Assembly: GCA_905250885.1 (NCBI GenBank)
Contig: CAJNOQ010000891.1
Location: 1-39,542 of the forward strand
DNA: 39,542 nt
Source: Didymodactylos carnosus
Lineage: Eukaryota > Rotifera > Eurotatoria > Philodinida > Philodinidae
Direction: 5' to 3'
Within the stretch, counting starts at the first letter, position 1. Each line of letters begins with the position of its first letter. Shown here piece by piece: positions 1 through 10,314 of the stretch. The notes under the pieces are model-generated. The model was not told the DNA's origin and did not search any database. It saw nothing but the letters and a program-made list of their open reading frames with translations. The position numbers and the translations under genes were made by a program.

Positions 1-592
1 TTTCAAAACACAACTAATTTTGCTCAGAAGTCAATTTTGAACCCGAAAAAGGTTCCTGACCAGATTCTCTTATCGTGCATTTTATAGAGCGTCTGATCCT
101 CTACAAACTATAGTAAATAATTTGTAAAAAAAAGTTTCAGAACATGGCGAAATTTCGGAAACCAAGACGTATGCTCTAGTTTTATCACATATATTAATGC
201 GTATAAAATCATATTTTTTCGTCTCAAACACTTCCTAAATAAAATTTTCTCTTCTAAAACTCGTGATCACTGATCTGAAATGAGTCGAATATAGGGTTTT
301 CCCAACAGACGGGGTGCAGTAAGAACGAGGATCGGCCCCATTTCAGATCTTCTTGAGAGGTATCTAGTATGAAAGAGCATACAATTTTATGGGGTTCTAC
401 ACCCTTGGTTCCCCTTCGGACCTCATATCTGTCAGAAAATCGATCAATTTTGAAGAGTAGCTCCGCGAGCCCATTCCGACGCGTTTTTCGTAATTTTCTT
501 AGAACACAACAAGTTTGAAGGAAAGTCTTATATACCATTCGATGTAGCTTTAAACGGCGAACAAAACTATCTATTGCTCAATTGGGATGTAC
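1..592. other. Non-coding left edge, no gene seen
   Basis: No convincing coding exon is visible. The open frame on the minus strand (254-538) has no recognisable motif. A short stretch near 24-52 (ATTTTGAACC followed by GAAAA and GGTTCC) resembles 38,284-38,312, so part of this may be a dispersed repeat. Confidence 0.4.
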
Positions 593-892
593 ACCGCGAA
601 CACCCACGTTTTCGCCATATTACTGTTAAAAATGACCTTTTCAGCATAGCCAACGATAGTATTTCAACCTTCGCACCATGAAAGAACCTAGGTTGCGGTC
701 TACATTATATATCGAAAGAAAGCTCTTTCAAAACTCTACAAAATGGTGGGTAACTCATTTCTAGTTGGAAGTGCGAACACTCACTTTTCTGGATATTACT
801 ACTGAAGAGTGATGTTTCCAAGCATACTGACGGATAATGTTTCTGTGTTTTTTCCCATGAAAGCACCTAGTTTGCGGTCTGCATTATATATT
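593..892. repeat. Two diverged tandem repeat units (period about 178 bp)
   Basis: The block starting GCGAACACCCAC near 593 recurs as GCGAACACTCAC near 772. The two share an ordered series of landmarks (CATATTACT/GATATTACT, CATGAAAG, CACCTAG-like, TTGCGGTCT, CATTATATAT). They are clearly related but diverged, as in old non-coding transposon interiors. The second unit runs directly into the gene remnant that starts near 893. Confidence 0.6.
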
Positions 893-1557
893 GTTGAAGA
901 TGCCGAAAATGATAATAAATCAAAATTAAAATTATTCTTTAAAGCACTTGTTAAAGGTGTTAATAGTGATTCGTATATGAATACATTAAAACGCTTTCAA
1001 ATATCGCCATCAACATTGACTGAACATGATGAGATATTAATATTTGACTGTTTTAATTCTATGATGCATAACAAATATTATAATCAAAAATCTCAAAATA
1101 AATTTTGTGACAAATGGTTACCAAAATATGAATATATCTTACATGAATTAGTAACAACAATACCACTACAATTCCATACAGTAAAATATGTAATTGTTAA
1201 TTTAATGTTAATGCAACGATCTATGGATAATATGCTCTCAGTTCTAATTCCAAATTTTAGCATTTAAAGATGTACATTTAAAAGTAATCAATGATCTATT
1301 TGGTATTTTGAATAATGATCTGAGTTCAAAACCTTGGAATCTGCAGACTTCTGACAGACGCTCTTTATGTATGATCCGTTATAATATCTTGGGATTAATT
1401 ATGAATGATGCTAATATTAAAACGTTTGATAATGTACACGAAATAGTATCAATATTCGTTAATTATTTGAAACAAGCTGATCAAAATGCTCTTGGTAGGA
1501 GCGATGGCGGGCGAAATAACAGATTTATTAAAAACATTAAAGGGTGTGTATAAAAGT
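893..1557 (+). pseudogene. Frameshifted remnant of an unidentified helical protein gene
   Basis: An open frame runs from 893 to a stop at 1,265-1,267. The protein sense continues in another frame from about 1,258 to 1,551 (LAFKDVHLK, then SSKPWNLQTSDRR, IRYNILGLIMND and EIVSIFVNYLKQ). The two parts therefore form one predicted alpha-helical polypeptide broken by a single-base frameshift near 1,260. There are no splice signals that would explain the switch. A short coding-like tail (MAGEITDLLKTLKGVYKS) follows in yet another frame near 1,504-1,560. The composition, rich in Leu, Ile, Asn and Lys, would suit a HEAT-type protein. I do not recognise the family. It lies on the same strand as the TARBP1-like remnant downstream and might be an earlier part of that gene, but I cannot show this. 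Confidence 0.55.
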
Positions 1558-2372
1558 TTTGCTTTTGCTACAGAAAGATGTCTTGTAGAATGAGGATGAA
1601 TTAAAAGGTAGGATGATAGAGGAAGGTGACACACCCAATAAGACTAAACAAATTGTATTCTCCTATTAGAAAAAACAGTCACCCGTAAAACCTAGTGTGG
1701 TAGTGATTTAGATGGTTCGAAATCTTAAGGAACTGGTAGAGAACTCTGAGATGAAAGAAAAGAACGAAATAATTTGTTGAAATATCAGAAAAGATCGATC
1801 TAACTAGAAACAAGCAGAAGGCGAAGAAAATAAAAAGCACATTTATGCAGAAAATACAAAATAGCACGAATTCAGCGGCTGAGTAGAGAACCCTAAAAGG
1901 TTTAGGAGGTAAATCAGAATAAAGTGCAAGTAGCAGCGATCGCTTTCATACGTTGTTCAAATAAAATCAATGTCGACTTGTTTTCATTTGCGCTTGTCGA
2001 GAAGTGTTGAACATTTCTTGACAGAAGATCGCATTCAACGCTTATAGAATTTTTCATTTTTCAAGAGATAACTGTCGTTCTTGTTGCGAAATAACAGCTT
2101 TCTGTGTTTTTTCCTCAAACACTTTATCTTTTCTCTCTAATCAGCTGATTTTAGTCTGGTGACAAATCTAACGGCTTCTTAACAGTTAGTATGTGCTTGT
2201 CATGTGAAAAATAACAAAAACACCAAAACAGTAATTAGTCAGTATATCAAAAAAGTTCTTAAATGCTGAAGGTAAAGATAAGCGCATATAACACTCAAGC
2301 GATGAGGTAAAACTCACAATAACATCTTGAAAAATGAAAAATTCTGCATCTCCTCAAGGAACCGCATTCGAG
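1558..2372. other. Intergenic, nothing recognised
   Basis: AT-rich sequence without coding signals or strong repeats, ending at the hairpin that marks the left edge of the tandem duplication. Confidence 0.4.
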
Positions 2373-2433
2373 GCTTGAAACTTTCAGCGTAAATACCAGA
2401 CTAAGGTAGGTATCACGCGTGAAAGTTTCAAGC
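2373..2433. repeat. Hairpin at the left breakpoint of the tandem duplication
   Basis: Perfect 14-nt inverted repeats GCTTGAAACTTTCA (2,373-2,386) and TGAAAGTTTCAAGC (2,420-2,433) flank a 33-nt loop. Weaker complementarity continues outward to roughly 2,320 and 2,480. The left end of the duplicated 3.7-kb unit (2,430) falls inside the right arm. Copy 2 therefore has only the last bases of that arm and no left arm. Confidence 0.75.
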
Positions 2434-2693
2434 GGATACTCTTGAATTTGACGGAGTTATGGATTTTTCAATTTCTTGGGTTTTCCACTAGGAAAATTAG
2501 AAAAATGCGTCTAACTTTTGAAGGAAGCAAATTGCGCACTATTCCTCTTAGACTTTTTCATACCTCCATATGACCTATCGGATGGTATATGAACGAAGGA
2601 AATCGGAAGGGGACACCTCATGGAGTTCGCTCGTAAGCGAACGTTGTGGAATTAATTTCTTTTCACCGTTACAGTAACCGTAACTGCTGATCG

Positions 2694-2717
2694 GTTACCG
2701 TTCCTGGTAACGGTAAC
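2694..2717. repeat. Short stem-loop GTTACCGTT / AACGGTAAC
   Basis: A 9-nt perfect stem with a 6-nt loop, preceded by related motifs (CCGTTACAGTAACCGTAAC). It is present again in copy 2 at 6,408-6,431. Function unknown; probably part of an old repeat. Confidence 0.5.
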
Positions 2718-3105
2718 AGATAAACAGTTAAGCGAAAAAAACGCTAATTTTTCATAACTACTTTCAGGACGTTTTTGAAAGATGTTCATTGTCTTTCAAA
2801 CAGACAAGTACAGAAATGAGCTCGATTTTTTATGAAAAGGTGTGTATAGCGCTCGTGCTGCTTTTCCATATTTGTTATAAGGATTTCGTCAAATATTCAC
2901 TGGGTTTGGTATAAATAAAAAAACGCTTCTTTTTGCAAAAAAGTAATTTGAATGTACCTTCTGTTATTTTCTCATACATAGAATAAAAGAATCTCAGCTA
3001 TATTATGTCACTTATAAACTGTATTAGCAAAAAGGCAAAGCCTGACATTTTATTATCGACTCTGATTCTGTTTCTTAATACTAATCTATTGTGTCTCCTA
3101 TAAGC

Positions 3106-3601
3106 ATGTATTTTCGATATTTAATGATCATGTACACTGTCTCTGTTCTAAGTAAGTCACATGCATTCCGCCTCCTATTGGACAAATTGTCTACGAGCGC
3201 TTCTACAACAGACGACCCTAGAATTTTCTAAAATGTTTTTCCTTCCTAAGGCTTCTATTACACAAATGCACTCCAATGTTATGTATGTGATCCGTTTCAA
3301 GAATATTCCTTATTATCATGCACGACCGGCTCTTCACCATTAGTTGAAACAATATCACCAGATGAAAGTTGTGAAGTACGAATTGGATACTTTTTCGTTT
3401 CTCTTTTCTAAATACTCACTCTTTCTTTTTGTTTAGACAGTAGTTGGATATGCAGGAAGCATAAGCTATGTTGCACAGCGTATTACAAAGAATTGTGTTG
3501 ACCATAAATTTACAACAAGTTTATTTAATACGACTTTTCACGAAGAAAGAAATTGTTGCACAACTGATGAATGCAACTTTTATATCATAATTGGAAAATG
3601 A
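3106..3601 (+). CDS. Ly-6/uPAR (three-finger) domain secreted protein, copy 1
   Basis: Three exons, 3,106-3,151, 3,251-3,375 and 3,437-3,601, join through GT-AG introns of 99 and 61 nt into 336 nt, a 111-residue protein. Residues 1 to about 22 form a hydrophobic signal peptide (MYFRYLMIMYTVSVLS, then a short tail). The mature part starts with the LU-domain signature QCYVCD and ends with NCCTTDECN, the hallmark CC-x(4)-CN terminus of Ly-6/uPAR proteins. Eight cysteines are visible, enough for four disulfides of a three-finger fold. After the final CN there are only seven residues, with no hydrophobic tail, so a GPI anchor looks unlikely and the product is probably secreted. Members of this family act as receptors' modulators or extracellular ligands; the partner here is unknown. 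The start codon was chosen because it gives a signal peptide and correct phase through both introns. Confidence 0.78.
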
Positions 3602-3885
3602 AGAAAAAAAATATTCTATGTTTCTTAGATGATCAATGCATGTTATTTGTATTTTAAAAGAAAATACACCGATACTTGTAAAAGATGGGAACATCCACTA
3701 ACACTCAAAGATTTCCCAGATTAAAATCTGAGTTAACTAGTAGACAGAACTCATCGATTTATACCCAAAATAATCATTAATAGTGATTATTTTTTACATC
3801 CTCCAACAAAGAGAGTGAATATCATCTACCTGGTCTTTTTAGGCTGCTCGGCTATTTGCTCCACCATCCTCTACGCCTGTACTTG

Positions 3886-4640
3886 CTCAGATCACTATAC
3901 CTGAGCCGTTTATTTTTTAAATAAATGAAGAATATCTTTTTACCAGTTGTCAAATTATTTTCGCCAAAATGTTGTAACAACTGATACCATTTATCGCACT
4001 TGTTGAAGTTTGCATACTCAGTGATCTGTTTTTGATATGTTTTCCATGAGGCATAGTTGTTGTACTGTGTAAATAAATACTATAATCCTCACATATGGCA
4101 ATTTTCTGAGTAGCGCTGATTTCTTCAGTTGTCGGAACTAAAAATTCCAGTTCACCTCATGGAATGTTTTCAGTAGATGACAGTAATTTGAACGATAAAC
4201 ACAAATTAAATATTAACAAAGCTGCTGCAAATTCTTCGATTAGCATAAAACACGTCCATTTCATCTAGTAAGAAAATTCCAAAATAACGTTCCACAAGTT
4301 GACACGATAAACGTATTTGTTTATCATAAGAAGACTTCTTTGTAACCAAATTAGAAGAGTGAAACACAAACCAGCGAACAATATTTATATGGAAACAATT
4401 TTTTCAAAACTTCTAGACTCATAACGCAAAATAGCCAAAAACTGCTGGTACTGTAATTAATTGTATCACCATCAAATAGTTTGGCTTCCATTGCTCAATA
4501 TAGTAACGTTATCAAAAAACAAATAAATAAGGTTGATTCGTCATATTCTTGAAAATATCAATAACAATGGGTGACTATGTGAATATTCGATTAAGTGTAT
4601 GATTCAGGAAAGCGTTTAACGCATTCATCACTCCTTGGAA
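3886..4640 (-). pseudogene. Decayed coding-like region, family unknown (copy 1)
   Basis: Reading leftward on the minus strand, several stretches look like protein but are broken by stops and frame changes. They include a hydrophobic, possibly membrane-spanning stretch near 4,440-4,500 (YYIEQWKPNYLMVIQLITV), a stretch around 4,230-4,310 (FLLDEMDVFYANRRI) and an exon-like piece at about 3,895-4,085 (SWKTYQKQITEYANF, then CDKWYQLLQHFGENN), preceded by an AG acceptor. I cannot name the family. Together they suggest a decayed multi-exon gene, now present twice because of the tandem duplication. Confidence 0.35.
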
Positions 4641-5024
4641 TGGTGTACATATTTAAATATCTGTTCTGCATCAGTTTATGCAAGCATAGCGTCGTATTTG
4701 GAAAGAACATGAAAAACTACATTGAAACATGCACATAACTCATTGGATTAAGGCTCGATTATGGAACATAAATAACTTGAGAAATGATCGAATTCATCTA
4801 GTTGATCGATAATATGTTCTACACTATCGATATGAACTTGTTTACGAACATTTAACACGCCCACTCATTGTTTTACTACTTTTTCTGTTGTTGGTATTAC
4901 CTACTGTATGAATATAATAATGATGATGAAATACCTAACTTTGGCGACTTGTTTCATATACAGTTTTTTTCTAAGACGTGTGTTATTCAAAAACAAAATG
5001 GTTAATTGTGTTTGTCTTGTTTCA

Positions 5025-5119
5025 TGTCCTGTCCTGTGGACAGGATGGAAAGTCATTTTTCGTCCTGCCTGCCGCTCAGCAGGACAAGTGATGGCAGACC
5101 AGCAAGACAGGACAGGACA
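5025..5119. mobile_element. 95-bp GC-rich miniature inverted-repeat element (copy 1)
   Basis: Perfect 13-bp terminal inverted repeats TGTCCTGTCCTGT (5,025-5,037) and ACAGGACAGGACA (5,107-5,119) bound a short GC-rich core. The surroundings are strongly AT-rich, so the block stands out. No clear target duplication is seen. The same block is at 8,739-8,833. It could be a very small MITE or a structured RNA or DNA element. Confidence 0.55.
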
Positions 5120-5135
5120 GAAAAAGTTGTCCGAT

Positions 5136-6143
5136 GCTCATCTCTGATTGTCATACAAATTATTGAAAAACATCGTTGTTTAGTATTAAAAGAACGTCAA
5201 TCATGTTTTTGTAGAAATTCACTTGAACATCGTATTATACTTCGTTAACTTCAATGTCTTCTTTGTTTAACATCTGTTATCAAAGATTCGATAGACAAAA
5301 CAGTTTAAAAAAAAAAGACTTTTGTTTGTTTTTAATTGATAAAGATTTTAATTTTCGAAGTCTTTTAAAGATAATCTATTATTATATAGTAGAAACATTA
5401 ATTCGAGAAAACGAACCATTACTTCATTTACTTGCTGAATGGATTATTGTTCGTCTTTAATATCTGAAGATCGAACGACATATTTAAATGATTTATATCA
5501 ACATTTACGTGACATTCACGTAAACAGGAATTGTATGTGCTTGGATTTCAATAGCATCACATATAATAAGTCTTTTATCCGATCAAATCGAACAGGTTAA
5601 TTGAAATTTCCTGTTTTTGTTTTTTGAAATAAAATTTGTTTTTTAATTAGATTAAATATATCAATAAAATCTTTTAATATATTATTCCATTATTAATACA
5701 TTCGAATTTTCATATTCGAATATTTTCGTGTTCGACAATAATTAAATTACTTGAATTTATTGTATATCATCATCTAGAAAATGAAACATCATATGAAACA
5801 TATCGATGTTTTAAACAGAATGATGAAAAAACTGAGTAAAGTTTTTGTCTTTGTATCAAAAAGTTTATTGTTTTTATTTTATTATTTATAGACTTGGTCG
5901 ATATATAACAAAACTTCAAAGTTTATTTCTTTGTTAATTTGATCCAATTACGAGGTTTTTCATTTCAAATGAATTTTTAATATATTACCAAAATTATTAT
6001 TAATAGCTGAAGATGAATATTTATAGCCCGAATAGTTTATTGAAATAAGTCAACAATTACATTTAACATTTTCAATATTAATCCATAACATTTCAACAAT
6101 TTTACAATCATCTCAAGCTGGAATATGAAGATTAACAAATAAG
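5136..6143 (+). pseudogene. TARBP1/TRM3-like tRNA methyltransferase remnant, copy 1 (truncated)
   Basis: This is the same decayed sequence as 8,850-9,857. Recognisable pieces include SLEHRIILR followed by LQCLLCLTSVIKD, then LLHLLAEWIIVRL and a frame-shifted continuation (TTYLNDLYQHLRD). These recall the HEAT-repeat part of TARBP1 upstream of the SPOUT domain. Stops and frame changes interrupt every stretch, though intron borders (for example GTTAAT...TTAATTAG) can still be seen. Copy 1 ends at the duplication junction and lacks the exon that carries the LIDKQANLGG motif. Confidence 0.55.
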
Positions 6144-6819
6144 AAGCGGATACTCTTGAATTTGACGGAGTTATGGATTTTTCAATTTCTTGGGTTTTCC
6201 ACTAGGAAAATTAGAAAAATGCGTCTAACTTTTGAAGGAAGCAAATTGCGCACTATTCCTCTTAGACTTTTTCATACCTCCATATGACCTATCGGATGGT
6301 ATATGAACGAAGGAAATCGGAAGGGGACACCTCATGGAGTTCGCTCGTAAGCGAACGTTGTGGAATTAATTTCTTTTCACCGTTACAGTAACCGTAACTG
6401 CTGATCGGTTACCGTTCCTGGTAACGGTAACAGATAAACAGTTAAGCGAAAAAAACGCTAATTTTTCATAACTACTTTCAGGACGTTTTTGAAAGATGTT
6501 CATTGTCTTTCAAACAGACAAGTACAGAAATGAGCTCGATTTTTTATGAAAAGGTGTGTATAGCGCTCGTGCTGCTTTTCCATATTTGTTATAAGGATTT
6601 CGTCAAATATTCACTGGGTTTGGTATAAATAAAAAAACGCTTCTTTTTGCAAAAAAGTAATTTGAATGTACCTTCTGTTATTTTCTCATACATAGAATAA
6701 AAGAATCTCAGCTATATTATGTCACTTATAAACTGTATTAGCAAAAAGGCAAAGCCTGACATTTTATTATCGACTCTGATTCTGTTTCTTAATACTAATC
6801 TATTGTGTCTCCTATAAGC

Positions 6820-7315
6820 ATGTATTTTCGATATTTAATGATCATGTACACTGTCTCTGTTCTAAGTAAGTCACATGCATTCCGCCTCCTATTGGACAAA
6901 TTGTCTACGAGCGCTTCTACAACAGACGACCCTAGAATTTTCTAAAATGTTTTTCCTTCCTAAGGCTTCTATTACACAAATGCACTCCAATGTTATGTAT
7001 GTGATCCGTTTCAAGAATATTCCTTATTATCATGCACGACCGGCTCTTCACCATTAGTTGAAACAATATCACCAGATGAAAGTTGTGAAGTACGAATTGG
7101 ATACTTTTTCGTTTCTCTTTTCTAAATACTCACTCTTTCTTTTTGTTTAGACAGTAGTTGGATATGCAGGAAGCATAAGCTATGTTGCACAGCGTATTAC
7201 AAAGAATTGTGTTGACCATAAATTTACAACAAGTTTATTTAATACGACTTTTCACGAAGAAAGAAATTGTTGCACAACTGATGAATGCAACTTTTATATC
7301 ATAATTGGAAAATGA
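6820..7315 (+). CDS. Ly-6/uPAR (three-finger) domain secreted protein, copy 2
   Basis: Exons 6,820-6,865, 6,965-7,089 and 7,151-7,315 encode the same 111-residue protein as copy 1, with a signal peptide, QCYVCD near the start of the mature chain and NCCTTDECN near its end. About 3.2 kb of apparently identical sequence separates it from the first gene copy. Both copies carry the same 670 bp upstream, so both are likely to share promoter elements that lie within the unit. I saw no substitution between the two, which means either a very recent duplication or an assembly duplication. Confidence 0.78.
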
Positions 7316-7599
7316 AGAAAAAAAATATTCTATGTTTCTTAGATGATCAATGCATGTTATTTGTATTTTAAAAGAAAATACACCGATACTTGTAAAAGAT
7401 GGGAACATCCACTAACACTCAAAGATTTCCCAGATTAAAATCTGAGTTAACTAGTAGACAGAACTCATCGATTTATACCCAAAATAATCATTAATAGTGA
7501 TTATTTTTTACATCCTCCAACAAAGAGAGTGAATATCATCTACCTGGTCTTTTTAGGCTGCTCGGCTATTTGCTCCACCATCCTCTACGCCTGTACTTG

Positions 7600-8354
7600 C
7601 TCAGATCACTATACCTGAGCCGTTTATTTTTTAAATAAATGAAGAATATCTTTTTACCAGTTGTCAAATTATTTTCGCCAAAATGTTGTAACAACTGATA
7701 CCATTTATCGCACTTGTTGAAGTTTGCATACTCAGTGATCTGTTTTTGATATGTTTTCCATGAGGCATAGTTGTTGTACTGTGTAAATAAATACTATAAT
7801 CCTCACATATGGCAATTTTCTGAGTAGCGCTGATTTCTTCAGTTGTCGGAACTAAAAATTCCAGTTCACCTCATGGAATGTTTTCAGTAGATGACAGTAA
7901 TTTGAACGATAAACACAAATTAAATATTAACAAAGCTGCTGCAAATTCTTCGATTAGCATAAAACACGTCCATTTCATCTAGTAAGAAAATTCCAAAATA
8001 ACGTTCCACAAGTTGACACGATAAACGTATTTGTTTATCATAAGAAGACTTCTTTGTAACCAAATTAGAAGAGTGAAACACAAACCAGCGAACAATATTT
8101 ATATGGAAACAATTTTTTCAAAACTTCTAGACTCATAACGCAAAATAGCCAAAAACTGCTGGTACTGTAATTAATTGTATCACCATCAAATAGTTTGGCT
8201 TCCATTGCTCAATATAGTAACGTTATCAAAAAACAAATAAATAAGGTTGATTCGTCATATTCTTGAAAATATCAATAACAATGGGTGACTATGTGAATAT
8301 TCGATTAAGTGTATGATTCAGGAAAGCGTTTAACGCATTCATCACTCCTTGGAA
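7600..8354 (-). pseudogene. Decayed coding-like region, family unknown (copy 2)
   Basis: Duplicate of the broken minus-strand region at 3,886-4,640, with the same stops and frame changes. The decay therefore predates the duplication. Confidence 0.35.
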
Positions 8355-8738
8355 TGGTGTACATATTTAAATATCTGTTCTGCATCAGTTTATGCAAGCA
8401 TAGCGTCGTATTTGGAAAGAACATGAAAAACTACATTGAAACATGCACATAACTCATTGGATTAAGGCTCGATTATGGAACATAAATAACTTGAGAAATG
8501 ATCGAATTCATCTAGTTGATCGATAATATGTTCTACACTATCGATATGAACTTGTTTACGAACATTTAACACGCCCACTCATTGTTTTACTACTTTTTCT
8601 GTTGTTGGTATTACCTACTGTATGAATATAATAATGATGATGAAATACCTAACTTTGGCGACTTGTTTCATATACAGTTTTTTTCTAAGACGTGTGTTAT
8701 TCAAAAACAAAATGGTTAATTGTGTTTGTCTTGTTTCA

Positions 8739-8833
8739 TGTCCTGTCCTGTGGACAGGATGGAAAGTCATTTTTCGTCCTGCCTGCCGCTCAGCAGGACA
8801 AGTGATGGCAGACCAGCAAGACAGGACAGGACA
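8739..8833. mobile_element. 95-bp GC-rich miniature inverted-repeat element (copy 2)
   Basis: Second copy of the block at 5,025-5,119, with identical 13-bp inverted ends. It was carried along by the tandem duplication and is not an independent insertion. Confidence 0.55.
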
Positions 8834-8849
8834 GAAAAAGTTGTCCGAT

Positions 8850-10093
8850 GCTCATCTCTGATTGTCATACAAATTATTGAAAAACATCGTTGTTTAGTAT
8901 TAAAAGAACGTCAATCATGTTTTTGTAGAAATTCACTTGAACATCGTATTATACTTCGTTAACTTCAATGTCTTCTTTGTTTAACATCTGTTATCAAAGA
9001 TTCGATAGACAAAACAGTTTAAAAAAAAAAGACTTTTGTTTGTTTTTAATTGATAAAGATTTTAATTTTCGAAGTCTTTTAAAGATAATCTATTATTATA
9101 TAGTAGAAACATTAATTCGAGAAAACGAACCATTACTTCATTTACTTGCTGAATGGATTATTGTTCGTCTTTAATATCTGAAGATCGAACGACATATTTA
9201 AATGATTTATATCAACATTTACGTGACATTCACGTAAACAGGAATTGTATGTGCTTGGATTTCAATAGCATCACATATAATAAGTCTTTTATCCGATCAA
9301 ATCGAACAGGTTAATTGAAATTTCCTGTTTTTGTTTTTTGAAATAAAATTTGTTTTTTAATTAGATTAAATATATCAATAAAATCTTTTAATATATTATT
9401 CCATTATTAATACATTCGAATTTTCATATTCGAATATTTTCGTGTTCGACAATAATTAAATTACTTGAATTTATTGTATATCATCATCTAGAAAATGAAA
9501 CATCATATGAAACATATCGATGTTTTAAACAGAATGATGAAAAAACTGAGTAAAGTTTTTGTCTTTGTATCAAAAAGTTTATTGTTTTTATTTTATTATT
9601 TATAGACTTGGTCGATATATAACAAAACTTCAAAGTTTATTTCTTTGTTAATTTGATCCAATTACGAGGTTTTTCATTTCAAATGAATTTTTAATATATT
9701 ACCAAAATTATTATTAATAGCTGAAGATGAATATTTATAGCCCGAATAGTTTATTGAAATAAGTCAACAATTACATTTAACATTTTCAATATTAATCCAT
9801 AACATTTCAACAATTTTACAATCATCTCAAGCTGGAATATGAAGATTAACAAATAAGAAAATAAATGCTTGAATAGATTTGAAGACAATGTTTCTTTTTT
9901 TGACATTGTTTAGCTTCTGGAAAAAGTGAAAGAGGAGAAACTCAAGATGAAGAAGAATCTTCAACGATTCAACATAAAACAAATTCATATCCGATTGTTG
10001 AAGCACTTAATGATACTGAATTAAGAGAAAGTATTAAACGAATTCAATTGATTGTTATTGCTTTACTTATTGATAAACAAGCAAATTTAGGTG
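8850..10093 (+). pseudogene. TARBP1: TARBP1/TRM3-like tRNA 2'-O-methyltransferase pseudogene, copy 2
   Basis: TARBP1 and yeast Trm3 methylate guanosine-18 ribose in tRNAs, using a long helical N-terminal region and a C-terminal SPOUT domain. The clearest part here is the exon 9,914-10,093, which is open throughout between TTTAG and GTAAGT. Its last 25 residues (ESIKRIQLIVIALLIDKQ, then ANLGG) match the start of the SPOUT domain, where the family has a LIVVASLIDKPTNLGG-like motif. Upstream stretches (SLEHRIILR, LLHLLAEWIIVRL) fit the preceding HEAT region but are split by stops and frameshifts. The exons that should follow, with the knotted catalytic core, are missing: about 220 bp later the convergent gene begins. 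I conclude that it is a truncated, decayed gene. The family is recalled from memory of the motif and was not searched. Confidence 0.65.
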
Positions 10094-10314
10094 GTAAGTC
10101 TTAGTACTAAATGACAGATTCAATTCAATAGAAAAAAAATTCCATTTTGAATGGTATATTCGGCAAAATATTTCTGATCATAATTTATTGTCTCATTTCT
10201 AGAACAAAAGAGACGAAAGTATATGATAAGAGGAAGTTTATTATTCCATCAATCTTATTAGCGCCAAAATAATCAATAATCACTAAAACCAAATGTATTA
10301 GAAAAATCTTTAAT
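10094..10314. other. Convergent intergenic gap with polyadenylation signal
   Basis: The gap lies between the truncated TARBP1-like exon and the stop of the minus-strand gene. TTTATT at 10,237-10,242 reads AATAAA on the minus strand, about 73 bp beyond that stop, and is a likely polyadenylation signal. A short open piece at 10,202-10,258 on the plus strand shows no family match. Confidence 0.45.

Larger units (their letters stand above)
2430..6143. repeat. Tandem duplication, copy 1 (3,714 bp)
   Basis: This segment is repeated head to tail at 6,144-9,857 with a constant offset of 3,714 bp. All landmarks and predicted peptides I compared are identical, and no indel was found. At the junction, copy 1 ends in AATAAG and runs into AAGCGGATACT of copy 2. 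Bases AA at 6,144-6,145 match both the start of the unit and the sequence beyond the end of copy 2, so the break carries about 2 bp of microhomology. The unit contains a Ly-6-like gene, a decayed minus-strand coding region, a small GC-rich hairpin element and part of a TARBP1-like pseudogene. Confidence 0.95.
6144..9857. repeat. Tandem duplication, copy 2 (3,714 bp)
   Basis: Second head-to-tail copy of 2,430-6,143. Its right edge is where the alignment stops: copy 1 continues AATAAGAAGCGG and copy 2 continues AATAAGAAAATAAATG. Because this copy runs into the intact next exon of the TARBP1-like gene, its right flank is the ancestral one. The left flank of copy 1 is likewise ancestral, so the duplication inserted one full unit between them. 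Confidence 0.95.

Noticed and set aside
254-538. 94-codon open frame on the minus strand
   Set aside because: No motif. It lies in sequence that looks like a non-coding dispersed repeat.
4908-5248. Two overlapping plus-strand open frames across the GC-rich hairpin (repeated at 8,622-8,962)
   Set aside because: They are explained by the 95-bp inverted-repeat block read in two frames and by the start of the TARBP1-like remnant.
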